Assembly: GCA_023665575.1 (NCBI GenBank)
Contig: JAMPDQ010000019.1
Span: 1 to 32,055, forward strand
DNA length: 32,055 nt
Direction of reading: 5' to 3'
Source of the DNA: Candidatus Amulumruptor caecigallinarius
GTDB lineage: Bacteria > Bacteroidota > Bacteroidia > Bacteroidales > Muribaculaceae
Position 1 is the first letter of the stretch; every line of letters begins with the position of its first letter. The translations under genes and the position numbers were made by a program. Below, in pieces: positions 1 to 9,158 of the stretch. The notes beneath the pieces were generated by a model. That model had not been told where the DNA came from. It was given only the letters and a program-made list of their open reading frames with translations, and ran no database searches.

Positions 1-31
1 TTTATTTCATTCTCCAAATTTTGTTCGGACT

Positions 32-53
32 TTTTATGCTGAAAAACATAAAA
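32..53 (-). terminator. weak A/T hairpin after the MBOAT gene
   Basis: Seven-base perfect arms (TTTTATG / CATAAAA) separated by 8 nt lie about 60 bp past the MBOAT stop codon. The stem is almost all A/T, so termination is only a guess. The rest of positions 1-113 is A/T-rich and shows no gene. Confidence 0.2.
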
Positions 54-113
54 TACATGCCAACTTTCAGAAAATCAGAGAAATTAATTTTTGTTTAAAT
101 TTGTTAATATATC

Positions 114-1580
114 TTAAAACTGAAAATATATGAATGGAGCCACTTCTTCTGTCATAAATTCAATCACGAGCTGCACCACAACAAGGAAACAAAAGAGCTT
201 CACAATCCATGGGGACCTGACAAAGAGTGTTTGCACATATTCAGCCACGCTGTGAGGAATGAAATGAAATACGATTAAAGAGATCATCATTATGCACCAC
301 ACCATTCTTGCCTCAAAGAATTGCGGAAACTGATTGAGATTGAAATCAACAAAAATATTTTGGATAATTTTCACTGAATCATCAAATGAGGCAGCTCTGA
401 AGAATACCCAGAGCAATGACACATATATGAATGTACCAAGCCAGAAGATGAAAATAGTGATGAAATTGTCGGGTATTTTGGCGAGCGCAGGTTTGCAAGC
501 TTTATGAATCGCAAGACCAACACCATGCATCGCTCCCCAAAACACAAACTTCCAGGCGGCCCCATGCCACAGACCACCAATAAGCATTGTGAGGAAATTG
601 TTAAGATAAGTGCGAAACACACCCTTTCGATTTCCACCTAACGGAATATAAACATAGTCGCGAAGCCAGGAAGAAAGAGATATGTGCCATCTGCGCCAGA
701 ATTCCGTGAGGTTGCGGCTTTGATAAGGGGAATCGAAGTTGACACCGAGTTTGAAACCCATTATTAAAGCGATGCCGATGGCCATATCGGAATAACCTGA
801 GAAATCGCAATAAATCTGCATTGTGTATCCAAGCACACCCATCAAAGCCTGAACACCTGTGTAAAGATCCGGATTTCCAAACACAAGGTCGTTATATTGA
901 GAAATATAATCAGCGATAACAGCCTTTTTCACCACACCGATAATAATGAGCCATAAGCCGGTCCAAATTTCTGTTGTTGTGGCATGCCGGTTTTCGCGCA
1001 ATTGAGGAAGAAAATAGTCAGCCCTCACAATAGGCCCTGCCACAAGTGCCGGAAAAAAAGAAAGAAAAAAGAGATAATCGAGCCATGTTTCAGCAGGAGT
1101 GATTCTTTTTTTATAGACATCCACCACATAGCTGATTGATTGAAACGTGTAAAAGGATATCCCCACAGGGAGTATGATGTCGAGAGGCTGAAAATTCCCC
1201 TCCACCATCATATTCCAGTTCCAAAGGAAGAAATTAGCATATTTGAAATATCCAAGTATTGACAAAGAAATTATTATAGAAATCCACATCAACACTTTGC
1301 GCCCTGCCTTCGAAGTTGCTTTGCTTATCCATTTTGATATAGCCCAGTCAACGAGCGATGTGCCCATAAGCATGAGAAAAAACAGGCCTGAAGACTTATA
1401 ATAAAAATAGAGAGAGAATGCCACGACAAAAATTGTCATTTTCATCCTGCTTCCTTTAAGGAGGGCATAAAGAGGAATAAAGAGGATAAACAGCAGCCAG
1501 AATAATCCGCTTGAAAACAACATGGGGGCCTGGGGATCGTAGACAAATAGCTCGCCAAGATTTTTCAACATTGTTGTCAT
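114..1580 (-). CDS. MBOAT family membrane O-acyltransferase (AlgI-like)
   Basis: This is a 488-residue polytopic membrane protein of the membrane-bound O-acyltransferase family, close in length to AlgI/DltB/PatA-type enzymes that move acyl groups, usually acetyl, across the membrane onto extracytoplasmic glycans. Seen in the sequence: many hydrophobic segments from residue 22 onward, the family block FWRRWHISLSSWLRDYVYIP at about 294-313, followed by LGGN, and the segment LIGGLWHGAAWKF with the presumed catalytic histidine at 339. The start overlaps the stop of the upstream SGNH gene by one base (TAATG), so the two are probably cotranslated. An internal Met at residue 4 is an alternative start. 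Inference: the pair O-acetylates a surface or secreted polysaccharide. The acceptor cannot be read from sequence. No alginate or capsule genes lie nearby. Confidence 0.9.
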   Translation of the reverse strand: MTTMLKNLGELFVYDPQAPMLFSSGLFWLLFILFIPLYALLKGSRMKMTIFVVAFSLYFYYKSSGLFFLMLMGTSLVDWAISKWISKATSKAGRKVLMWISIIISLSILGYFKYANFFLWNWNMMVEGNFQPLDIILPVGISFYTFQSISYVVDVYKKRITPAETWLDYLFFLSFFPALVAGPIVRADYFLPQLRENRHATTTEIWTGLWLIIIGVVKKAVIADYISQYNDLVFGNPDLYTGVQALMGVLGYTMQIYCDFSGYSDMAIGIALIMGFKLGVNFDSPYQSRNLTEFWRRWHISLSSWLRDYVYIPLGGNRKGVFRTYLNNFLTMLIGGLWHGAAWKFVFWGAMHGVGLAIHKACKPALAKIPDNFITIFIFWLGTFIYVSLLWVFFRAASFDDSVKIIQNIFVDFNLNQFPQFFEARMVWCIMMISLIVFHFIPHSVAEYVQTLFVRSPWIVKLFCFLVVVQLVIEFMTEEVAPFIYFQF

Positions 1581-2359
1581 TATTTCAGAGCTTTCAAAAA
1601 TACGATATGAGGGTTACATTTGCCAATTGTATCTGAGGGGAGGTCAGCCACAAAGGGATGTGCCGATTTAGGCAGCCACCGCATTATGCTGTCTACCCAT
1701 TCCGCCGACGACTGTCGCGTGGGATGAATATTGTCGGCCTTACGTTTGAAAGTCATTCCCTCGGAACGGAAAAAACTTCCGGGGCGACATGCACGTTCAA
1801 GCATGTTATTTATGCCCGTATCCTCCTTCCAGTTGGGCGGTCCGATCCACACATATGGGATTGTGTCAAGCACACTAAGGATTTTCTTCACATAAGACAA
1901 TCTGGAAGAGGGATCTTTAAAATACAGCTCATTACTTCCGAGTGATATAAACACTTGTGTGGGCTTGTACCTGGCAAGACAGCGTGCAAGGGTGTCATGT
2001 TCGGCCCAGATTTTAGTGTTGCTTGAATCCCAATTCACAGAATGAATGGTGTGTCCGTTTTGTTTCGCATATTGAGCAAGGCGCAAAGCGAGATTAAATG
2101 TCATGGAATCCCCGAATATAAATAATGATTGGGGTCCGGAATCAACCTTTACCTCAACATCAGGAACGCTTGAATGCTCAATGGGAGCGAGAATTGAATC
2201 CGCATCGCCTGATGATTTTCCCTGCAAAATTTCTGCAAAAGGCGCCTTTTTGAGCACCTTTTCACCAATACGGATATCATCGACAAAAGACAATGCTACT
2301 ACAATCAGAAGAGCGACAGAAAGCAAAATCCAGAGTGCGAAATATTTATTCTTGAACAT
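1580..2359 (-). CDS. membrane-anchored SGNH/GDSL hydrolase, partner of the MBOAT protein
   Basis: A 259-residue protein with one N-terminal hydrophobic segment (about residues 8-26) that is either an uncleaved signal anchor or a signal peptide. It is followed by a linker and an SGNH hydrolase domain from about residue 77. Visible catalytic blocks are FIFGDSM (Ser85), SLGSNEL (Gly141, Asn143) and ADNIHPT (Asp209, His212), which form the Ser-Asp-His triad and oxyanion residues of the family. In AlgI/AlgX- and PatA/PatB-type systems an SGNH protein beside an MBOAT gene completes O-acetyl transfer in the periplasm. The one-base overlap with the MBOAT gene supports that pairing. It could instead act as an esterase. 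Conserved-domain assignment is firm but the direction of the reaction is inferred. Confidence 0.85.
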   Translation of the reverse strand: MFKNKYFALWILLSVALLIVVALSFVDDIRIGEKVLKKAPFAEILQGKSSGDADSILAPIEHSSVPDVEVKVDSGPQSLFIFGDSMTFNLALRLAQYAKQNGHTIHSVNWDSSNTKIWAEHDTLARCLARYKPTQVFISLGSNELYFKDPSSRLSYVKKILSVLDTIPYVWIGPPNWKEDTGINNMLERACRPGSFFRSEGMTFKRKADNIHPTRQSSAEWVDSIMRWLPKSAHPFVADLPSDTIGKCNPHIVFLKALK

Positions 2360-2398
2360 TTTATATAGCCGGCTTAAAGGGTATCTGTAGAAATTTTA

Positions 2399-2416
2399 GA
2401 GTCTGTTTCATAAAAA
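2399..2416 (+). repeat. solo end of the GAGTCTGTTTCATAAAAA repeat family
   Basis: An exact copy of the 18-base terminal sequence GAGTCTGTTTCATAAAAA, preceded by TTA, the same trinucleotide that borders the full elements. The sequence diverges from the A and B halves immediately afterwards. It lies between the mutS2 stop and the SGNH start, 39 bp upstream of the latter. It is probably a truncated or footprint copy, or the end of another family member. Confidence 0.6.
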
Positions 2417-2445
2417 GGTTGTCACCCGTGCATATGGATATTTCA

Positions 2446-4905
2446 TTACTCGATATTAACAACAGTGATTCCGGCTCCACCAAATCTGACATCTTCATCT
2501 TCGAATGAAGCAATTGCGGGATTTGCTTTCAATTGTTGTCGGATAAGCGTTTTCAATATGCCATGACCGGTGCCATGAAGGATTCTGACTTTAGAGGCAT
2601 TAAACTGAATCGCGTCATCAATGAAATATGTTACTGCCTGCAACGCCTCGTCAGCACGCATTCCCCTGACATCAATCTCATTTTTGAAATTCAGCTGCCG
2701 TTGACGGCTGTCATCAGAGACAGACATTGTCGGATAAGACTGACTAAGAGCCGATTTTTTCGGTTTGACACCCGGCACAAGTCTGCTCTTTTCCACAATG
2801 GTGCGTAATGCACCAAAGGCCACAACACATTGTTTCCCGGAGATGGAGAGCACCTCGCCCGACATATTTGAATCGGATAATTTAACATAGTCACCAACCT
2901 CAATTTCCTTCTTTACAGGAGTTGGCGCAGCCACCGGTTTGGCTTTTGACTTTCTGCTTTTATGCCTGAGTTCCTTGATTTTACCTGTATCAGCATCGTT
3001 TTCAGTCTCCTTAATCCCGGCTTTAAAATCAGCGAGTTCGCGTCTTAATTCTTTTGTACGCTCTTTATCAGCTTGCGATTTTCTGATTTCAAGAATGGTT
3101 CTTTCAATCCTGGCATTAGCCTGCGAAAGAATTTCCGCTGCCTCTTTGCGGGCATCGTTGATAATTTCCTTCCGTTTTGACTTCAAATCGCCGGCATCCT
3201 GCTCATATCTTGAAAGAAGTGTGTCAAGCTTATGTTCCTTCTCTCTGATATTTTGTCGCTTGTTAGACCAGTATTTTTTATCGCGGATGATTTCCGACAC
3301 ATATTTGTCAATATTCACATAATCTTCTCCGGCGAGCTTCTTCGCATAATCCACCACATCATTTGGCAGGCCCATCTTATATGCGATATCGAGAGCAAAT
3401 GAGCTTCCGGGTGTGCCGACTGACAATTGATAGGTAGGCTGCAGATGTTGTCTGTCATAAAGCATTGCTCCGTTCACAAATCCATCAGTATCTTCCGCAA
3501 AAGATTTCAGGTTATGATAATGAGTGGTCACAATGCCATAGCAGCCGGTTTCTCCGAGCCGTCGAAGAATGGCCTGTGCGATTGCGCCTCCCATCCGGGG
3601 CTCAGTGCCTGAGCCTATTTCATCAGCGAGCAATAGCGTTCTCTTATTTGAATTAAGGAGAAAGAATCTCATGTTGCGCAAATGCGAAGAATATGTGGAG
3701 AGGTCATTTTCGATCGACTGCTCATCGCCGATATCGATGAAAAGATTCTCGAAAATTCCCATATGCGAGTTATAATAGATAGTAGGAAGGAGTCCACACT
3801 GCATCATATATTGCACCACTGCCACTGTTTTAAGAGTAACAGACTTCCCGCCGGCATTAGGGCCGGATATTATAAGGATTCTGCTGTTATTATTGAGGTG
3901 CAAATTGAGAGGCACTATTTCACGCCCTTGTTTGCGTAAAGATAATTTGAGCGCCGGATGCTCGGCATGATACCATTCGATTTCAGGCGATCTTTCGATA
4001 TTGGGCAACTGTGCGCCGAGGTCTGTCGCCATTTTTGCTTTCGCTTCAATAAAATCAAATTTGGCAAGCAGGTAACAAGAGCTTATAATGTTGTCTATAT
4101 CCGGTCGAATAAAATCTGACAGATGCGTAAGAATAGCTACAATCTCGCGATTTTCATCAAGTTGAAGCTGACGGAGCCTGTTTCCGGCCTCAACCACCTC
4201 AATTGGCTCGATAAAGACAGTCTTCCCGGTAGCACTTTCGTCATGCACAATACCGTTGATTGATCGCTTTAGAGAGGCCGACACCGGAATCACCAATCTC
4301 CCGCCACGCATGCCCGGAGCTGCATCTTTATCGATAATACCCTGAGAAATCGCAGAATCCATCACTCTGCGCATTGCTCGCTGCATAGAGCCGGTGGCAG
4401 CCTTTACGGATTGTCTTATTTCATACAATTTATCAGATGCAGTGTCTTTCACCTCTCCAAACTTGTTTATGCAATTTTCAATTGCATTCACCAATGAGGG
4501 AAAGGATCGAATAGCGCTGACTTCATTTCTTAGATTAGGAAATTTACCCTCGCCCGATTCATCGACAGGAAGAGAGTCGAAAAAGTTTTTTATCTCCACG
4601 AACGCATGGAGCATTTGCGCGAGACGATGAAGCTTATCTGCCGGCATAAATGAATTTTGCGCCTTAATTTCCTGCAATGACTTTGTGACATCATGAGCGG
4701 GCGGAGAGGGATAAGGAAGATTACCATTTAAAACGGCTACCATTTCAGCCACGCAATTAAGTTGAGACATTACAGTGTCATAATCATCGCTGAACGACAT
4801 CTTGTCGGCATATTCCTTACCAAGGCGCGACGAACACAAATCACGAACGGCCGCACGTATCGTGTCAAATCCGATTTTAGACTCAAATTCAGAAGGATAT
4901 ATCAT
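2446..4905 (-). CDS. mutS2: MutS2 family endonuclease/ATPase
   Basis: A protein of about 819 residues. I start it at the Met of MIYPSEFESKIGFD because this matches the family N terminus. A longer reading frame reaches 4959 but runs into the upstream usp gene. Visible parts: a MutS core/clamp region, Walker A GPNAGGKS at about 348-355, Walker B TLLLADEIGSGTEP at about 423-436, a long charged coiled-coil segment, and a C-terminal Smr nuclease domain over about the last 75 residues (DVRG and HGTGHGILK motifs). MutS2 lacks the mismatch-recognition domain of MutS. In studied bacteria it suppresses recombination or rescues collided ribosomes through the Smr domain. It starts 8 bp after the usp stop codon, so it is probably in that transcription unit. 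Confidence 0.95.
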   Translation of the reverse strand: MIYPSEFESKIGFDTIRAAVRDLCSSRLGKEYADKMSFSDDYDTVMSQLNCVAEMVAVLNGNLPYPSPPAHDVTKSLQEIKAQNSFMPADKLHRLAQMLHAFVEIKNFFDSLPVDESGEGKFPNLRNEVSAIRSFPSLVNAIENCINKFGEVKDTASDKLYEIRQSVKAATGSMQRAMRRVMDSAISQGIIDKDAAPGMRGGRLVIPVSASLKRSINGIVHDESATGKTVFIEPIEVVEAGNRLRQLQLDENREIVAILTHLSDFIRPDIDNIISSCYLLAKFDFIEAKAKMATDLGAQLPNIERSPEIEWYHAEHPALKLSLRKQGREIVPLNLHLNNNSRILIISGPNAGGKSVTLKTVAVVQYMMQCGLLPTIYYNSHMGIFENLFIDIGDEQSIENDLSTYSSHLRNMRFFLLNSNKRTLLLADEIGSGTEPRMGGAIAQAILRRLGETGCYGIVTTHYHNLKSFAEDTDGFVNGAMLYDRQHLQPTYQLSVGTPGSSFALDIAYKMGLPNDVVDYAKKLAGEDYVNIDKYVSEIIRDKKYWSNKRQNIREKEHKLDTLLSRYEQDAGDLKSKRKEIINDARKEAAEILSQANARIERTILEIRKSQADKERTKELRRELADFKAGIKETENDADTGKIKELRHKSRKSKAKPVAAPTPVKKEIEVGDYVKLSDSNMSGEVLSISGKQCVVAFGALRTIVEKSRLVPGVKPKKSALSQSYPTMSVSDDSRQRQLNFKNEIDVRGMRADEALQAVTYFIDDAIQFNASKVRILHGTGHGILKTLIRQQLKANPAIASFEDEDVRFGGAGITVVNIE

Positions 4906-4913
4906 TTCTTTTC

Positions 4914-6050
4914 CTATACAGGCACAGCAATCATGGGGATATCCCGTTCGAACAAACATTTATGTGCGATTGTCGGTTTGAACAACCGGCTGAAAGCGTT
5001 TGATTTTTTATTGGGAACAATCAGCATTTGAATGCCTTGTTCAGATACCAGGGCATTCAAATCATTGTCGAAACTCTCTCTGGAAAATTTATGCACATGA
5101 AATACAGCCGTGGGATACATATCGGCCAGATAATTTCTCAGCGCTTCAATTTTATGCTCTGAGGCAGACTGAAAACGCTCACTTACCGGCACAAGGAACA
5201 CTTCGCAAGCCGGATAATTGAAAATTTTCATCAGTGTTCTAACTGTCAGGACATCGTGTGCCGACATATTGCAGAACATAAGGATTCGCTTCATGCCGGC
5301 TATTCCCGACATTTCATAATTGTCAGGCACGGCAAACACAGGGATTCTGCAGGAGTCAATCACCTCGGCGGTGACACTTCCCACAAGTTGCTCCTCCTTT
5401 TTGGATTTGCCGCGTGTGGCCATAACTACCATCACCGGCTGGTTCATTTTACAATATTGCAGAATCACCTCTTCCGCCACACCCTCAATCAGACGGGTAG
5501 AGAATTTTATATCCGGAAGAGTTCCATTCTTTTGAAGGGCAATTAATTTGTTTTTAAATCTAGACATCATCGCAGTTGCCTGCCTGCGCATGTCATTTAT
5601 TTCCACCATCTCCTCCACGCCTTCAATGTCATCAGCCTGATCGGTAAAATCGCTGTAAGGGGGTTGCGACGGGAAAATCGGCGCAAGATAGGCATGAAGC
5701 AGAACAGGCTCCACACCGAATAACTGAGCCAAAGCAAAACCCACATTTACGGCCACATCGCCATGCGATGAGAAATCAACAGGAATGAGCAGAGTTTTGC
5801 TCATTCCCGTCAATTTCATCACATCTTCGGAGCTAACGAAATTATCGCCGCTCTCAATAATTTTCAAAGCTGTTGACAAGTCTTTTTCAGCAATTCTAAC
5901 TTTTTGGGGGTATTCGCCGTCAATTCTGACATCAAGATCTTCGAGCACAGCAACAATCCGGTGTGAGCCGAGCACCTCCTTTATACGAGCTGCATAAGAA
6001 GGTGTGTGCACCACGAGCGTCACCATATTTTCCTCGGAAGGTATCCCCAT
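4914..6050 (-). CDS. universal stress protein with tandem Usp domains
   Basis: A 378-residue cytoplasmic protein. The first 85 or so residues form a small domain I do not recognise. From TLLIPVDFSSHGDVAVNVGF onward it shows a Usp fold with the typical beta-strand start, and VVMATRGKSKKEEQLVGSVT resembles the nucleotide-binding G-x(2)-G-x(9)-G-(S/T) block. A second, more diverged Usp-like half begins near AGMKRILMFCNMSAHDVL, and its nucleotide motif is not evident. Start choice: the first ATG lies 9 bp after the HTH gene stop. A second ATG (MVTLVV, position 6026) has a GAGG-like stretch just upstream and is a credible alternative. The role is likely ATP/AMP-linked stress signalling, but the substrate is unknown. 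Confidence 0.85.
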   Translation of the reverse strand: MGIPSEENMVTLVVHTPSYAARIKEVLGSHRIVAVLEDLDVRIDGEYPQKVRIAEKDLSTALKIIESGDNFVSSEDVMKLTGMSKTLLIPVDFSSHGDVAVNVGFALAQLFGVEPVLLHAYLAPIFPSQPPYSDFTDQADDIEGVEEMVEINDMRRQATAMMSRFKNKLIALQKNGTLPDIKFSTRLIEGVAEEVILQYCKMNQPVMVVMATRGKSKKEEQLVGSVTAEVIDSCRIPVFAVPDNYEMSGIAGMKRILMFCNMSAHDVLTVRTLMKIFNYPACEVFLVPVSERFQSASEHKIEALRNYLADMYPTAVFHVHKFSRESFDNDLNALVSEQGIQMLIVPNKKSNAFSRLFKPTIAHKCLFERDIPMIAVPV

Positions 6051-6059
6051 AGCTAAAAA

Positions 6060-6317
6060 CTACTTTTCGTTGGCCTCTTCAAGAATCTTAAGAGCCATGT
6101 CATAGATGGTTGTGTCATCAAGCACAACGATGCCGCCGTCGGGACCCGGCTCTATGTGAAGACCCTGGTTTTTACCATATTGATAATTTACACCCCCGAA
6201 ATAATTTCTTACTGTCTGAACGGTTACATTGAGTTCATCTGCGATACGATGTGTAGAGCCGTCGGGCAAACTGTCTTTGAGGCGACGAAGTTCGTTGAAT
6301 GTGATGGTCTTGCTCAT
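6060..6317 (-). CDS. small HTH DNA-binding protein
   Basis: An 85-residue protein with a likely helix-turn-helix at about residues 20-40 (THRIADELNVTVQTVRNYFG), then a short Gly/Asp-rich stretch and an amphipathic C-terminal helix ending in EEANEK. Small proteins like this are common in Bacteroidales and are usually annotated only as DNA-binding protein. It is first in a tight run with usp and mutS2 (gaps of 9 and 8 bp) and sits behind a good candidate promoter, so it may regulate that unit or itself. Its target is unknown. Confidence 0.75.
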   Translation of the reverse strand: MSKTITFNELRRLKDSLPDGSTHRIADELNVTVQTVRNYFGGVNYQYGKNQGLHIEPGPDGGIVVLDDTTIYDMALKILEEANEK

Positions 6318-6414
6318 AATTATTTATTTTATGATTAAAATTAGATTTTAAGATAACTTCTCTCCTTTCGCGCTGCTTTGGCGCATTTGAGACCACTATC
6401 TGCTTTTCTATTTG

Positions 6415-6446
6415 CTAAGTTACTTAAAAAAATATGAATTTTCAAA
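6415..6446 (-). promoter_or_regulatory. candidate Bacteroidetes-type promoter for HTH-usp-mutS2
   Basis: On the minus strand TTTG (complement of 6443-6446) is followed after exactly 20 nt by TAACTTAG (complement of 6415-6422). Known Bacteroides primary-sigma promoters use TTTG, 19-21 nt, then TAnnTTTG, so this matches the upstream box fully and 7 of 8 positions of the downstream box. The implied start would give a leader of roughly 90 nt containing a GCGC-loop-GCGC hairpin (about 6369-6384). Confidence 0.55.
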
Positions 6447-6455
6447 GGATGCCGC

Positions 6456-6471
6456 AACATTTTAGAATGTT
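6456..6471. terminator. small hairpin downstream of batE
   Basis: AACATT and AATGTT arms around a 4-nt loop lie 60 bp beyond the batE stop. The stem is only 6 bp and A/T-rich, with no U-run on the batE strand. It also overlaps the region just upstream of the HTH promoter. This is a weak terminator candidate at best. Confidence 0.2.
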
Positions 6472-6530
6472 TTATAACATATTCCGGCTGTCATTTTTAA
6501 ATTGTTGCCCATCTTCTCTTCATCACCTTT

Positions 6531-7334
6531 TCAAATCACCTCAAACTCCGAGGCCGGGATCCACCCGATAAAATCGGAATTCAGGCGAACTTTATACCAA
6601 TTGGGCTTTTGCGATTCCTGCGGGCTGCTTGCCAACACCTGCATTACTGTGCCCCTTGAAAGGATTGTAGATGTTGCTTTCGATACGGCGGAAGGCTCCT
6701 CTTTAAGCGTAATTTTGTAGCCCGTAACAACACCCTCCGACTGTCCGGCAGCTTCGCGTGAGGCAGCAAATGCCAGAAGCAGTGTTATCACAGACATTCC
6801 CAAGAGAATTGCTCCTCCGAAAAATCCGATTTTGCGAATCACTACATTTGTGGTGAAAATATATAATCCGAGGCACACAATGAAAGCCACAAAACATACG
6901 GCTGCAACACCGGCCCACATATTGGAAGTGTGCCTGCACAGCAAATATATCTTAAGCGACTGAAAAAATGTGGGAGATTCAGGCTCCACCGAAATCCTTT
7001 TTCCCTTGAGTTCCGCACGGTTGTTGTCAGCCACTCTGCTTTCCACATAGGCCATATTGTTGCGGGCAACACTATTGTCGGGGTCTAGTCTGAGGGCTCG
7101 CATATAATTCAGCATTGCATGGCCATAATCTCCACTTTTTGCATAAGCTGTTGCCATATTTGCGAGCATATTTGACGACACACCACTTTCGGATTCGACA
7201 CGCTTATACAACTCGATGCATTCGGCATATTCACCTTTTGCATAAGCGGAGTCGGCCTGCGATATTTCCGAGGCAGACACAGGAATCAGCGAAAACATCA
7301 GCAAAATTGCAAATATAAAATATCTATTATTCAT
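6531..7334 (-). CDS. batE: BatE: TPR and SH3-like membrane protein
   Basis: A 267-residue last member of the bat operon. Order of parts: signal peptide (about 1-21), two to three TPR-like helices (about 25-105, with a YAKGEYAECIELYKRV repeat start and a YAKSGDYGHAMLNYMRALRL repeat), two membrane segments (about 140-162 and 170-192), and a C-terminal bacterial SH3-like domain (about 200-265, ending WYKVRLNSDFIGWIPASEFE). The arrangement matches BatE of Bacteroidetes, whose TPR half probably binds other Bat proteins at the inner membrane and whose SH3 domain faces the periplasm. It follows batD by 6 bp. The biochemical role of Bat complexes is not settled. Early work linked them to aerotolerance. 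Confidence 0.85.
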   Translation of the reverse strand: MNNRYFIFAILLMFSLIPVSASEISQADSAYAKGEYAECIELYKRVESESGVSSNMLANMATAYAKSGDYGHAMLNYMRALRLDPDNSVARNNMAYVESRVADNNRAELKGKRISVEPESPTFFQSLKIYLLCRHTSNMWAGVAAVCFVAFIVCLGLYIFTTNVVIRKIGFFGGAILLGMSVITLLLAFAASREAAGQSEGVVTGYKITLKEEPSAVSKATSTILSRGTVMQVLASSPQESQKPNWYKVRLNSDFIGWIPASEFEVI

Positions 7335-7340
7335 GAAGAA

Positions 7341-9158
7341 TCACATTTTTGTATTCATTGGGTTATTATTCAACCTGTTAATCACAGCGATTGCACCGAG
7401 ATAAGCTTTTTTCATATCTTCACCGCCGCCGGCAGATGAATATTTTGCGAACTCGGCATCGTCGATAAGTTTGATAAATTCATCGATATCAGATTCCGGC
7501 ACACCCCTTTCACCAAGCACCTGACGCACATTGTCGCGCATAAGCTCCGAATTGGGCATTTTCAATTTATCGCCAAGATATCCCCACATCGCTGTAAGCA
7601 GCTCATCATAAAACAGCTCCCTATTATTTTTCTTCATGGCAGCCTCCGCCTTTTTCAGTCGGCGACGCGCGAACTTGTCAGCATGTCTGCTGTTAAAAGC
7701 TGCCATATCGGCTCTTGAGGAAACATATCTTCTATATATAATTGCAACAGAGAGCAATCCGATTGCCGGAACAATATAGAACAACCAATACAAGAAGGAA
7801 TTTATCCAGGGAGAATGTGTTTTGCTGATTTCAGCCGAATTCACCGGAAGCATTGTGGAATCAAACTTCAGATGCACCCTGTTTTTATCAGCAACGGCCT
7901 TCCCTTTTGCCACATGTATGTCATAACCTTTTGCAACGGCTGTCTCATATTTTTCAGATACAGGATTGAAATATACGAGCTTCACATCCGGAATTCTAAA
8001 ATTCCCCTCCTCAAGCGGCATAAAAGAATAATCGAATGTCACAGTGCCCGACACATTTGTTGAGCCTATACTGATGTTTTGCTTTGTGGTGGGTGTGTAA
8101 ATTTCTATTTCCGGCGGATAAAGGGCCGACATGTCGGGAAGCTGAACATATTTGATATTTCCGGTGCCCTTCACATCATATACAATTGCTCCGGCCTGAT
8201 TTGACTTCAAATTGTTGGATTTCAGATGTGATGTAATGGAAAATGTGCCTACAGCTCCGGAAAAATCGGCCGGTTTGGGAAATGGCAACGACTTCACGTT
8301 TATCACAAGGTCATTTGGCGTGACATTCAGCTGCAAGGGAGTGCTGTAAGACATATTGCCGAAAAATGGGTCATGATAATATTCCCTGCGGTCAACTGAC
8401 ACCGTATATGTGTTGCCGGTAACCTTCAACGAACCCGTCATCTGAGGGAATATTATATATCGGGCAATCACCGCCGTTGCATAGGTCTTGCCCTGATAAG
8501 TTTCATAACTGAACGATGATGAGATATCCTTCGATTCTTCAATCACAAATCCCTCGAATTTGGGAGCGGCAGACGCACCAATGAATTTAATTGCATCATA
8601 GGTGGTGTATAATTTCACAGTATATACCAAAGCCTGTTGCTCATAGGCATTTGTGCTTGAAACATTAGCCTTAAGAAACAGGTTGCCATCACCCTTTCCG
8701 ATAAACTTCGGCTTGCCGTTATTATCGGCTGCAGTTGCAGCCTGCGAAGCGGATCCACTTCCCTGCGACTGTGAAGATGCAGACTGTTTGCCAATTGAAT
8801 ACTTAATTGTATTGCTTTTCACCCCACCCACACTAATCGGACCGAAAGTGAACGTTCCCTCCTTCTGTGCCCGCAAAGTGGCTGTGTAAGTATAGCTGAA
8901 ACTCTGTGTGGAGCGTCCATTAATACTTGTAAAAGATGAAGTTTGCCCGGTTCTGTCGAAATACATCAATTTGGCACCGGGGATATTTTTCGGCATTTCC
9001 GGCATTGCGTCCAAATCGCTCACTTCTACATAAATATAAAACATATCGCCTACCTCCACCGTGCGTTTGCCACGGCCCGGACTTTCATACATTCTGACCT
9101 TCGCGCTGAAACACGGCAGACAGAAAAGCATCAATATGGATATCAGAAATAATTTCAT
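7341..9158 (-). CDS. batD: BatD: large periplasmic oxygen-tolerance protein with C-terminal membrane anchor
   Basis: A 605-residue protein with a signal peptide (about 1-18), several Ig-like beta domains typical of BatD, one membrane span at about residues 450-475 (FLYWLFYIVPAIGLLSVAII), and a cytoplasmic tail of about 130 residues rich in Lys/Arg and helix formers. The phrase NVKSLPFPKPADFSGAVGTF recurs in diverged form in the upstream gene (KVRSLPIASDSSEFSGSVGKF), which marks the two as related. A Ser/Gln/Ala-rich linker lies near residues 125-148. It overlaps the stop of the upstream BatD-like gene by 4 bases. It is expected to present an extracytoplasmic scaffold for the VWA proteins BatA and BatB. 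Confidence 0.88.
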   Translation of the reverse strand: MKLFLISILMLFCLPCFSAKVRMYESPGRGKRTVEVGDMFYIYVEVSDLDAMPEMPKNIPGAKLMYFDRTGQTSSFTSINGRSTQSFSYTYTATLRAQKEGTFTFGPISVGGVKSNTIKYSIGKQSASSQSQGSGSASQAATAADNNGKPKFIGKGDGNLFLKANVSSTNAYEQQALVYTVKLYTTYDAIKFIGASAAPKFEGFVIEESKDISSSFSYETYQGKTYATAVIARYIIFPQMTGSLKVTGNTYTVSVDRREYYHDPFFGNMSYSTPLQLNVTPNDLVINVKSLPFPKPADFSGAVGTFSITSHLKSNNLKSNQAGAIVYDVKGTGNIKYVQLPDMSALYPPEIEIYTPTTKQNISIGSTNVSGTVTFDYSFMPLEEGNFRIPDVKLVYFNPVSEKYETAVAKGYDIHVAKGKAVADKNRVHLKFDSTMLPVNSAEISKTHSPWINSFLYWLFYIVPAIGLLSVAIIYRRYVSSRADMAAFNSRHADKFARRRLKKAEAAMKKNNRELFYDELLTAMWGYLGDKLKMPNSELMRDNVRQVLGERGVPESDIDEFIKLIDDAEFAKYSSAGGGEDMKKAYLGAIAVINRLNNNPMNTKM

